A DNA stretch of 54,157 nt from an uncultured Anaerolineae bacterium (lineage in GTDB: Bacteria; Chloroflexota; Anaerolineae; Anaerolineales; Villigracilaceae): positions 1 through 54,157 of the forward strand of contig CAIVSQ010000190.1 of the NCBI GenBank assembly GCA_903908605.1. Direction: 5' to 3'. The notes below the pieces were generated by a model that was not told where the DNA came from, searched no databases, and worked only from the letters and a program-made list of their open reading frames with translations. Made by a program: the position numbers and the translations under genes. Of the stretch, positions 16,610-24,067 are shown piece by piece. The stretch's first letter is position 1; every line of letters starts with the position of its first letter.

Positions 16610-18606
16610 TATTTTTTCAGGACCGTTTCTGTTGTTGCCGGGAAAATAAATTCGCTTGTCAACTGCAGGCTGCTGGTAGATTTTACTTCGACTGCCAGCG
16701 AAAGAGCAGGCTTTTTTATATTATAGGTTGGTGATTGCCAACCATATTCAGGTGCAAGCATACCGCTGCCGTGGATCAGCTCGCCGGCTCTGACCAAAGC
16801 AATTTGAAGGACCGGCTGGCTGCAGGTAATTTCCAGGCTGATCCAACCGGCCGGAGAGAGCAATTGCAAGATCGCACCGGTGGGCAGGCTTTCGAGCTTC
16901 CATTCCCAATCGGGCAGGAGCCAGTGCAGGCGGCCTGTATACTCCTTGGGCTTGCTTGCGACAGGTTTCAGGACGAGCAGTTCATCCAGCACCCGCCAGT
17001 GATCGCTCGTCAACACCGTACCTGTGCGCTTGTGCAGTATGCCCAGATCGCCATACGCGTCGCATACGGCTGATATGGATTGGTCCTGATCCTGTTCCTG
17101 ACCATCGTGGGGGTTCTTAATATAACCGGCTTCAGCCCAATCCAGGTAGAGAAAGCGACCGGCACGGGTCATTTGTTCGCGCCCATTCAGGCTGATGGTG
17201 TTATGGACCAGGGTGGAAGTCAGGCGGTTATCCCAGGGTGGGTTGGCGTTGTAGCGATAGGTGCCGGCATCCAGGGCGATATTCCACCCGCGCCACCACA
17301 TGTCGAAATGCAGCTGGTCGGCGTGTGATGGACGTGAGCTGTAGTGCACTGCCCGCAGCGAGCCCCAGGAATGGGACCCAGCCAGGGCGTGGCGACTGTG
17401 ACCTGGGGCCATTTTTCCGGCTGTGCCGGTTGGTAATCCAAACCAGATGGAAGTCTCGTCCCAGTCGCCGGGTGGCAGATCAATTTCAGCGTTGCTGAAG
17501 GCGCGAGCGGCGGCCTGCGCACACGGGCGAAAATCCTGGAAGGGTGCATTGGCGAGTGGCAGGATCAGCGCGCCGTCATTGGCGCCCAGGTTGAGCGCCT
17601 GGCCTGAAACAGGGTCGAGCCGTGAGGCCAACCATCCGGCTGCCAGGCTCAGCTTTAGCCGGCTGGTCTCACCGCCTGGGAATTGCAGGCCGCGGGCAGT
17701 GGTGCAGGCATGCGTCCACAGGGCGGTCTGCAGCATCAGGCGCTGGTAATTGCTGGAATGCTGCACATATTCGCCATCGGCATCGATTTGGTTCTTGAAG
17801 CACCAGGCCAGCCAGCGGCGGCCTGTCTTTTGCCAGCCTGCGGCATGGGGGTGCCCGGGCAATGCCAGGCCAGCAGATAAAAGGGCGGCTGCTTCGGTGA
17901 GCAGGTGATTGTTATTTTGCGAACGCGCATACAGCAGGGTGGCCGGGATGCGTTCTGCGTGCGCAGCAGCGGCCTGGGTCAGCGCGCTCATCCTGGCCGG
18001 GGTGGAATGGACCGAACCGGAAAATAGTTGGGCTGACCACAACCAGGCCAGCAAGCGCAGGCCAACTTCCTGACCAGACATCCAGTTGGGTCCCAGGTAG
18101 GGTGGGTTGGCCTGTTGAAAAGTCTCAAAGTGCTGCCAAAATGCTTCCGGGTAGCTTTCATCGCCCAGCAAGAAGTAGGCGCGTCCGAGTGTGAACGCCC
18201 AGCCAAAACGGGCTGGTTCCCAAACGAACTTTATATCTTCAAAAAGGTCGGAGTGTTTTACCTGGCCGGTCTCGTACATCGTCCAGTTTACCAACGGCAG
18301 CCCGGGGTTCAGCACGATCGGGATCGGTTGTGCCCCAAACTGGAGATAACGACCGGCTACAATTTCGCTGGCTTCGATTATGAGCGCTTGCAGACCGCTT
18401 GTGCCCAACAGGTCCCGAATCTGCGCAGGATCTGGCAGGTCCAGTAAAGGCAGGATCCGGGCGTCCGGCAGGGCTGGCCGCGGCTGGACAGTGCGTTTGT
18501 AATGCCCACTGGCCAAGCCCAGACGGTAAAGGGCATTCAGACCAACCTGGGTGAAGCCCAGCTGTTGCAGTGCTTTTGAAAACGTCCAGATCCGCGAAAA
18601 AAACAT
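16609..18606 (-). CDS. Heparinase II/III-family polysaccharide lyase
   Basis: This 665-residue protein has an N-terminal alpha/alpha-toroid domain (NWTMYETGQVKHSDLFEDIKFVWEPARFGWAFTLGRAYF is a hallmark segment) with the NNHLLTEAAALLSAGLALPG helix. The C-terminal beta-sandwich of the heparinase II/III superfamily follows (SSRPSHADQLHFDMWWRGWNIALDAGTYRYN...NTISLNGREQM). Candidate catalytic residues are the Asn-His pair near 'NNNHLL', plus Tyr and His in the SRPSHADQLH loop. No signal peptide is visible. Similar genes next to glycosyltransferases occur in exopolysaccharide loci. The substrate is not predictable. Confidence 0.88.
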   Translation of the reverse strand: MFFSRIWTFSKALQQLGFTQVGLNALYRLGLASGHYKRTVQPRPALPDARILPLLDLPDPAQIRDLLGTSGLQALIIEASEIVAGRYLQFGAQPIPIVLNPGLPLVNWTMYETGQVKHSDLFEDIKFVWEPARFGWAFTLGRAYFLLGDESYPEAFWQHFETFQQANPPYLGPNWMSGQEVGLRLLAWLWSAQLFSGSVHSTPARMSALTQAAAAHAERIPATLLYARSQNNNHLLTEAAALLSAGLALPGHPHAAGWQKTGRRWLAWCFKNQIDADGEYVQHSSNYQRLMLQTALWTHACTTARGLQFPGGETSRLKLSLAAGWLASRLDPVSGQALNLGANDGALILPLANAPFQDFRPCAQAAARAFSNAEIDLPPGDWDETSIWFGLPTGTAGKMAPGHSRHALAGSHSWGSLRAVHYSSRPSHADQLHFDMWWRGWNIALDAGTYRYNANPPWDNRLTSTLVHNTISLNGREQMTRAGRFLYLDWAEAGYIKNPHDGQEQDQDQSISAVCDAYGDLGILHKRTGTVLTSDHWRVLDELLVLKPVASKPKEYTGRLHWLLPDWEWKLESLPTGAILQLLSPAGWISLEITCSQPVLQIALVRAGELIHGSGMLAPEYGWQSPTYNIKKPALSLAVEVKSTSSLQLTSEFIFPATTETVLKK

Positions 18607-18608
18607 GC

Positions 18609-19172
18609 TTAGCCGATCTTGTTCAGGTGCGCCAAGGCAAAGAACAGCGCGCTGACCTGCATGGATTGCAATAGTTCACCATTGGTGGCCATGCGGAGGA
18701 CTTCTTCGAGTGGGACGAGGTGTACATCGATTTCCTCGGTCGGATCAAGATCCTGCGGGGCGATCATCTCGACATCCAGGGCCAGGAAGGTATGAATCAC
18801 GTTGGTATGATTATCGGGGTTGGGGGAGACGACACCGGTTTTATACCAGCCGGGCGCATCTTCCTTTTCGGGTTCGGGAGCGACGCCGAAACCAGATTCT
18901 TCCAGCAGCTCGCGCTTGGCGGCCTGCAGCGGGCTTTCGCCGGCATCCACCACGCCACCCGGAAATTCCCAGATAATTTTTCCGACTCCATGACGGTACT
19001 GCTTGATCAGGACTACTTCCTGTTTTTTTGTCAGCGCCACGGTGGTTGCCCAGGTGCCAAACTCCAGGATCATGGTTTCAATCACCTTGCCGTTGGGCAG
19101 CTCGCAGCGGTCAACGCGCAAGTTTTTGCGTGGGCGGGTCGATTCGAGAACTTTCCAGGGATTAATGGGCAT
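18609..19172 (-). CDS. Nudix hydrolase (ADP-ribose pyrophosphatase type)
   Basis: This 187-residue protein has a complete Nudix box, GGVVDAGESPLQAAKRELLEESG, preceded by a YRHGVGKIIWEFPGG strand typical of ADP-sugar pyrophosphatases and followed by a Pro/Asn loop (VVSPNPDNHTNVIHTFLAL). It should hydrolyse ADP-ribose or a similar nucleoside diphosphate. It starts 5 bases after the R2lox gene and ends 2 bases before the heparinase-like gene. Linkage to R2lox is the notable point, although functional coupling is unproven. Confidence 0.88.
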   Translation of the reverse strand: MPINPWKVLESTRPRKNLRVDRCELPNGKVIETMILEFGTWATTVALTKKQEVVLIKQYRHGVGKIIWEFPGGVVDAGESPLQAAKRELLEESGFGVAPEPEKEDAPGWYKTGVVSPNPDNHTNVIHTFLALDVEMIAPQDLDPTEEIDVHLVPLEEVLRMATNGELLQSMQVSALFFALAHLNKIG

Positions 19173-19177
19173 GGTTT

Positions 19178-20077
19178 TCAGGAATCTCCGCTTTCGATGA
19201 TGGCCTGGGTGGCATGGTTAATCTCTGCCAGGCTGGCGCCGCGTGCTTTCTCCAACCGTTCGGAACGCTTGGAGAACTGGTCCATGGCGAAGTTGATGAA
19301 ATCTTCCTCCACCAGGCCAAAGGGCACGATCTCATAAGCGGCAAAGGTATCGCCGATGACGCCAATTGCGGCGGGCAGCAGGGTATTCATGGCGGTTTGC
19401 AGTTCATCCCATAAGCCCGGCTCAACCGCTACCAGGCGCGAGAGCAGGTAGATGCCATAGGCGATGTGGCGTGATTCGTCCTGTTTGAGCAGCGAAATTC
19501 CCTTGCGTAAACCAGGCATCAGGTTATTGCGCTCGAGCATGCTAAAGAAGGCATGGTAACCGGTCTCGGCCAGCACGCCTTCAACCACCATGTTGTAGGT
19601 CACCGAGGCGCGGATTTGTGCGGAAGGCGAGGAATCCTGCCTGAGGTTTTGCAGGGCGGCTGGCAACGCATCATAAAAAATGAAGCGGTAATTATCGTCA
19701 TGGTAACGGGATAAATCTGGTGGGGAGCCAGCGACTTCATCGAGGAAACGTTGGAAAAAGTCGGTGTGTTTGGCTTCTTCAAAGAGGAAGGTTGTCAGGT
19801 ACATTTCCTCCTCGATGCGTCCTTCGGCTGCAATAACAGCGATCAGTGGCAGCAGGTCGAGGGTGACAGCTTCTTCGCCGGATACAAACATTCCGCACAG
19901 GCGCCAGATTAAATCCTGTTCGGGGGCGGACATGTTTTCCCAATCCGCACGGTCCTTGCTGAAGTCCAGCTCGGATGGATTCCATATCCCCAGCTTTTTG
20001 GCTTTTTCGTAAAGCCGCATGGGTGGTAAATCACGTTTTAAACCGCGGGTGGTTGTCGCAAAAGAATTGTGGGACAT
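19178..20077 (-). CDS. R2-like ligand-binding oxidase (R2lox)
   Basis: This 299-residue ferritin-fold protein matches R2lox, the Mn/Fe oxidase that resembles class Ic ribonucleotide reductase R2. Metal ligands line up: E69, E101, H104 (FEEAKHTDFF), E166 (YNMVVEGVLAETGYHAF), E201 and H204 (DESRHIAYG). V71 and Y161 match the Val-Tyr pair that forms the covalent ether crosslink in characterised R2lox. Motifs LYEKAKKLGIWNPSELDFSKD and the C-terminal NFAMDQFSKRSERLEKA are also family-like. It binds a fatty-acid-like ligand; the physiological reaction is unknown. No R1 subunit gene is near, which excludes a normal reductase role. Confidence 0.9.
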   Translation of the reverse strand: MSHNSFATTTRGLKRDLPPMRLYEKAKKLGIWNPSELDFSKDRADWENMSAPEQDLIWRLCGMFVSGEEAVTLDLLPLIAVIAAEGRIEEEMYLTTFLFEEAKHTDFFQRFLDEVAGSPPDLSRYHDDNYRFIFYDALPAALQNLRQDSSPSAQIRASVTYNMVVEGVLAETGYHAFFSMLERNNLMPGLRKGISLLKQDESRHIAYGIYLLSRLVAVEPGLWDELQTAMNTLLPAAIGVIGDTFAAYEIVPFGLVEEDFINFAMDQFSKRSERLEKARGASLAEINHATQAIIESGDS

Positions 20078-20118
20078 ATCAGCTCCACTGGTGGTGCGGT
20101 GAATAATGAGAACTCCCT

Positions 20119-21369
20119 TTAGCGAAATCGTTCTGCGCTGAAGGGCTGAAGATCAAAGGCGGTTGGCGAGCCAGCGGCAAGTTCGGCCACCACCTGCCCG
20201 GTACCTGGGCCAAGTGAAAGGCCCAGCATGGCATGCCCACTCGCTATCAGCAGGTTGTTATGGCGGGGAGAATATCCAATAATTGGCATGCCGTCTGGGG
20301 TGGTGGGGCGCAGCCCGGCCCAGGTTTCCTGGATATCCAGGCTGGCATCCAGGTCGATATATTCACGCACGGCCTGTTCTATGCCCTTGATATGTTTTTC
20401 GTTGACGCGCGTATCGAGCGGGCTGAGTTCCAGCCTGCCGGTGAAGCGCAGCACGTTGCCCAACGGGGTAACAGCCACACGGCGTTCGCCCAGCAACAAG
20501 GCCTGGCGCGGCATCTTTTTTGTGGCCCGCATGGTCAGGCTGTAACCGCGCGCGGGTTGGATGGGGATGTTGATCCCCAATCCTTTTACCACGGTTGGAG
20601 ACCAGGCACCGGCTGCCAGGACTACCAATGCGGGCGAAAAATCTCCATTGTTGGTCCTGACGCGTGTGATCCGGCCGTTTTCGCTTTGCAGCCCTGAGAC
20701 AACCGTGTTCTCATGAACAATGGCACCCATGGCGCGTACCCGCCTGGCAAGCTGCTCCAGGAATCGCCCCGGGTGCAGCGCAGCATCCCCGGTGAAGTGC
20801 ACGCCGCCGATCACGCCGGGCAGGGCGGCTGGTTCGCGCCGGTGGACTTCGGCAGCATCCAGTATCTCGGCGGGCAGGCCATTCTCGTGCAGGATGCCGG
20901 CTTCGTGTTTGCCACCGGCATAGGCTTCTTCCGTTTGGTAGAGAAACAACAGCCCGGTTTCATGGTAATGACAATCAAAACCCTCTGCGAGCACCAGCTC
21001 GCGGAAGTTTTTCGCACTCAACAGGCCAAGCGCTTTGAGCGGGGGAATGGCGCGTTGCACGTTGGCCGAGCTGCAGGCCATGGCAAACTGCAGCAACCAG
21101 GCGAGATAGGCCGGGTCCAGGCTGGCTTTCATACTGAAGGGACTGGTGGAAGGGTTCAGCATCCACTTGAGCGCAGTACCGATCATACCCGGGGCTGCCA
21201 GCGGGACGATGTGGCTGGGTACGATGTGACCTGCGTTGCCAGCTGAACTGCCCGCTGCGATGTTTTTTTGGTCCAGGATGGTCACCTTGCGACCTGATTT
21301 TAACAGGCTATAGGCGCAGTTTAAACCGATTGAGCCACCCCCAATGATAAGGACATCCGCGTCAGTCAT
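20119..21369 (-). CDS. FAD-dependent D-hydroxyproline dehydrogenase (DadA family)
   Basis: This 416-residue flavoprotein of the DAO/DadA family begins with DVLIIGGGSIGLNCAYSLLKSGRKVTILDQ, the FAD dinucleotide fold, and ends with AGLRPTTPDGMPIIGYSPRHNNLLIASGHAMLGLSLGPGTGQVVAEL, the second FAD signature. ATG 21369 has GGAAG upstream; the longer frame to 21477 lacks one. The next gene upstream encodes the 4-hydroxyproline epimerase and the one beyond that a DapA-type deaminase, so it most likely oxidises cis-4-hydroxy-D-proline to 1-pyrroline-4-hydroxy-2-carboxylate. The general D-amino acid dehydrogenase reaction is the alternative. Confidence 0.85.
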   Translation of the reverse strand: MTDADVLIIGGGSIGLNCAYSLLKSGRKVTILDQKNIAAGSSAGNAGHIVPSHIVPLAAPGMIGTALKWMLNPSTSPFSMKASLDPAYLAWLLQFAMACSSANVQRAIPPLKALGLLSAKNFRELVLAEGFDCHYHETGLLFLYQTEEAYAGGKHEAGILHENGLPAEILDAAEVHRREPAALPGVIGGVHFTGDAALHPGRFLEQLARRVRAMGAIVHENTVVSGLQSENGRITRVRTNNGDFSPALVVLAAGAWSPTVVKGLGINIPIQPARGYSLTMRATKKMPRQALLLGERRVAVTPLGNVLRFTGRLELSPLDTRVNEKHIKGIEQAVREYIDLDASLDIQETWAGLRPTTPDGMPIIGYSPRHNNLLIASGHAMLGLSLGPGTGQVVAELAAGSPTAFDLQPFSAERFR

Positions 21370-21439
21370 GTTGTCTTCCTTTACTCCATCCGTGGCTCGG
21401 ATGGAAAGCTTGATAAATATTCGTTGATCCGGCCCTGTT

Positions 21440-22390
21440 TCAGGCGGCGATGCCCTGACCAAATGGATCACGTTCATCGACCAGCAGCAGCCCTTCGGCC
21501 ATTACCCAGGCTTCGCCGGTAATGGTAGGAATGATCTGGCCATCTTTTAGCTGGATGCGGCCTTCAAAAATGCTGCCCACAACGCTTTGTTGTTTCCACA
21601 CCTGGCCTTCGGCCAATTTGCCATCGCCGTACAGGCAGGCAAGTTTTGCACTGGTGCCTGTACCGCAGGGTGAGCGGTCGTAGGCTTTGCCAGGGCATAG
21701 CACAAAACTCTGGCTATCGGCTTGCGGACTGTCACCAAACAGTTCGATGTGATCGATTTCCTGTTTACCCTGGCCGGTGACTCCCTGTTCCTGCAGCTTC
21801 TCGCGGATGCGCCAGGAAAAATTGGTCAGTTGGTCCAGGTTCTTGAGCGATACCTCCAGACCATGATCATGGACCAGGAAAAACCAGTTGCCACCCCAGG
21901 CCACATCGCCATGCACTGTGCGTCCATCGATTTCAATGCCGATGTGTTTCATGTGCCGGTATGCCGGAATGTTTTGGACTGAGACGCGATTGGCGTAAGG
22001 TTGGTTTGCATCAGCCGGGTGCAGGGTGGCTTCCACCACACCGACCGGGGTCTCGATGCGGTAGGTGCCGGGTGTGATGCGCCCCTGGTAGGCCAGGGAG
22101 GCCATCAGCCCAATGGTGCCATGTCCGCACATGCCCAGGTATCCGACGTTGTTGAAATAAATCACGCCTAACTGGCAGGATGGATCGGCCGGGGTGACCA
22201 GCAGCGCGCCAACCAGCACATCCGAGCCGCGCGGTTCATTGAGGACCTGGGAACGATAATGATCAAAATTGGTTCTCAGGATCACTAATTGGTCCGCTAC
22301 CGAGCCATGCCCGAGGTCCGGGGCGCCGGTCTCCACCAGGCGGGTGGGCTCGCCACCGGTATGAGAATCCAGGAAAGGAATTCGAAGCAT
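21440..22390 (-). CDS. 4-hydroxyproline 2-epimerase (proline racemase family)
   Basis: This 316-residue enzyme starts at ATG 22390 behind GGAG (MLRIPFLDSHTGGEPTR). Both catalytic cysteines of racemases/epimerases are present: C88 in GMCGHG and C242 in DRSPCGTGTSA. A Thr in the second position would have indicated trans-3-hydroxyproline dehydratase instead. The HTGGEPTR and VGYLGMCGHGTIG motifs are typical of the hydroxyproline-specific subgroup. It converts trans-4-hydroxy-L-proline to cis-4-hydroxy-D-proline. Flanking dehydrogenase and deaminase genes give strong context. The acceptor of breakdown products could be exogenous collagen or plant protein. Confidence 0.92.
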   Translation of the reverse strand: MLRIPFLDSHTGGEPTRLVETGAPDLGHGSVADQLVILRTNFDHYRSQVLNEPRGSDVLVGALLVTPADPSCQLGVIYFNNVGYLGMCGHGTIGLMASLAYQGRITPGTYRIETPVGVVEATLHPADANQPYANRVSVQNIPAYRHMKHIGIEIDGRTVHGDVAWGGNWFFLVHDHGLEVSLKNLDQLTNFSWRIREKLQEQGVTGQGKQEIDHIELFGDSPQADSQSFVLCPGKAYDRSPCGTGTSAKLACLYGDGKLAEGQVWKQQSVVGSIFEGRIQLKDGQIIPTITGEAWVMAEGLLLVDERDPFGQGIAA

Positions 22391-22409
22391 TGACAGCTCC
22401 TTTTGAAGA

Positions 22410-23285
22410 TCAGGAATTTGCCTGGGCGAAGATGCGCTCAAATTCGCGCCGGTCTTCATCCAGCAGAGGCAGCAGCGGCCGGCGCGGTTTACCAACCGGG
22501 ATGCCGCGCAATTCACAACCTACCTTGACCTTCTGGGTGTACCCTCCGCTTTCCATGTTGCGCAGGAGCGGCAGCAGCTTTTCCATCAGGTCGCGTGCGC
22601 GGGTAAAGTCACCAGCCTGGGCGGCTTCCAGCACATCGGCATGCTGGCGCGGCAGGCAGGAGGCTACTCCGCCAATCCAGCACTGCGTGCCCCATAGGAA
22701 GTAGTCGAGCGCCTGGTCATCTGACCCACAAATGATCTGGTAACGCTGTCCGTAGCGGATGCGCATCTCATAGACCCGCGCCATCTCGCCACTGGCTTCT
22801 TTGATGCCCACCACGTTGGAATACTGTTGCAATCCATCCAGTACTTCGTAGCCCACCTCGGTGCCTGCACGCCAGGGGAAGTTGTAAAGCACGATGGGCA
22901 GGTCGACGGCTTTGGCTACTTCGCTGTAATGGGCGAGCAGCTCACGCTGGTTGGGGCGTGAATAGGGCGGGACCGCCACCATCAGCGAGTCATAGCCCAT
23001 TTTTGCGGCGATTTCTGAGTAGCGAATGACATCTCGTGTGGCGCCTGAATTGGTTCCTGCCATCAGCTTGGCTCGGTCGCCGGCATATTCTTTGTAGAAC
23101 TTAAAAATATCCAACCTCTCGGCTTCGCTATAGGCATACACTTCGCCGGTGGTGCCGCCGGGCACCAGGCCCACAACGCCATTGGCAAGCACAAAGTCAA
23201 TTAATTGTTCGAGGACCTTGTAATTGATGTTTTCATCCTGGTCAAAAGGGGTTACAACGGGGGCGTAGACGCCGGTTAACTTCAT
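22410..23285 (-). CDS. DapA-family deaminase (hydroxyproline pathway)
   Basis: This 291-residue (beta/alpha)8 protein belongs to the DHDPS/NAL superfamily: GGTTGE (43-48) carboxylate-binding motif, Y134 in VLYNFP and Schiff-base K162 in GIKEASG. It is too divergent for lysine synthesis to be assumed. Beside the epimerase and FAD dehydrogenase it is best read as 1-pyrroline-4-hydroxy-2-carboxylate deaminase, giving alpha-ketoglutarate semialdehyde. The semialdehyde dehydrogenase that would finish the pathway is not in the window. The first gene of the pathway run follows a Nudix gene after 29 bases. Confidence 0.82.
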   Translation of the reverse strand: MKLTGVYAPVVTPFDQDENINYKVLEQLIDFVLANGVVGLVPGGTTGEVYAYSEAERLDIFKFYKEYAGDRAKLMAGTNSGATRDVIRYSEIAAKMGYDSLMVAVPPYSRPNQRELLAHYSEVAKAVDLPIVLYNFPWRAGTEVGYEVLDGLQQYSNVVGIKEASGEMARVYEMRIRYGQRYQIICGSDDQALDYFLWGTQCWIGGVASCLPRQHADVLEAAQAGDFTRARDLMEKLLPLLRNMESGGYTQKVKVGCELRGIPVGKPRRPLLPLLDEDRREFERIFAQANS

Positions 23286-23314
23286 ATAATCGCTCCTTAA
23301 TTATTTTTGGATGG

Positions 23315-23797
23315 CTACTTTTTTGTAGGGGTTTCTAAGGGTGTGTGCCTGTATTGATCCAGGGCGGGTCGCATGGGCGGACTGATATCGGCCGGGATAT
23401 CGGCTTGCGAAAACCAGTCGAAGCCGGTATGTTCCTGGTTGAGCTGCACCTGGGTATGCCCTGGTCTGAATTGAAAATCGCGGCAGAGGTAAACGATGGT
23501 GACGTTATAAACTTCATCGCCGTTCGGGTACCTGTAAAACAACTCTGGGCCGGAAAACACGCCGAATAGCTGCATCTCGCCAACGATCAGCCCGGTTTCT
23601 TCGGTTGTTTCGCGCCTGGCGGCTTCTTCCACCCGTTCGCCAGGTTCGGTCGCCCCACCGGGCGGGCCCCAATAACCGCTATCGGAGCGGCGCATTAATA
23701 ACAAACGGTTTTTAGAGTCCAGCACCAATACCGCCGCACCGACCATTAACAAGGGCCGGTGACCGATGAGTTCACGAAGCTGGAGGATGTAATCCAT
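23315..23797 (-). CDS. Nudix hydrolase (MutT-like)
   Basis: This 160-residue protein has a Nudix box, GGATEPGERVEEAARRETTEETG, after LLLMRRSDSGYWGPPGG. The N-terminus MDYILQLRELIGHRPLLMVGAAVLVLD is the usual start of this subgroup, so ATG 23797 is chosen over a start at 23833. No ribosome binding site is present; a -10/-35 pair places transcription start at or next to the ATG. The substrate is unknown (nucleotide housecleaning is likely). It is the first gene of the long minus-strand run containing hydroxyproline genes. Confidence 0.85.
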   Translation of the reverse strand: MDYILQLRELIGHRPLLMVGAAVLVLDSKNRLLLMRRSDSGYWGPPGGATEPGERVEEAARRETTEETGLIVGEMQLFGVFSGPELFYRYPNGDEVYNVTIVYLCRDFQFRPGHTQVQLNQEHTGFDWFSQADIPADISPPMRPALDQYRHTPLETPTKK

Positions 23798-23833
23798 AGT
23801 GTGTTTATTAAACCACAAGATGCCGGTGTTCAA
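23795..23833 (-). promoter_or_regulatory. Leaderless promoter of the Nudix gene
   Basis: On the minus strand: TTGAAC (23833-23828), 17-base spacer, TAATAA (23810-23805), then 7 bases to ATG at 23797. This distance puts the transcription start at the start codon, consistent with the lack of a ribosome binding site. Confidence 0.55.
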
Positions 23834-23911
23834 TATGGCAGTTTACAGGTACAGCCCCTGTCATAAATGAAAATGGCCAGGCTAAAGCGACCGACCTGCC
23901 CAGATGTCCGG

Positions 23912-23940
23912 TTGCTAAATTTACCGGTTAGTCTTATAGT
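23912..23940 (+). promoter_or_regulatory. Promoter upstream of the ABC exporter gene
   Basis: TTGCTA (23912-23917), 17-base spacer and TATAGT (23935-23940). It would give a 5' leader of about 120 bases before ATG 24068. I see no known riboswitch in the leader. Confidence 0.5.
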
Positions 23941-24067
23941 ATTTCCTATCGCGTGTTTCATAGGTAACTCACGGTTTAGATGCCTTGGCCCTTTGCAGTA
24001 TTGGTTTGCTGGTCTTTGCAGGGTCAGGCAGTAGGCTAAATGAATTTATTAATGGGAGCAGGTATTT

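Noticed and set aside
24001..24067. Possible riboswitch in the ABC exporter leader
   Set aside because: Only weak repeats of CTTTGCAG; no recognisable aptamer or terminator.
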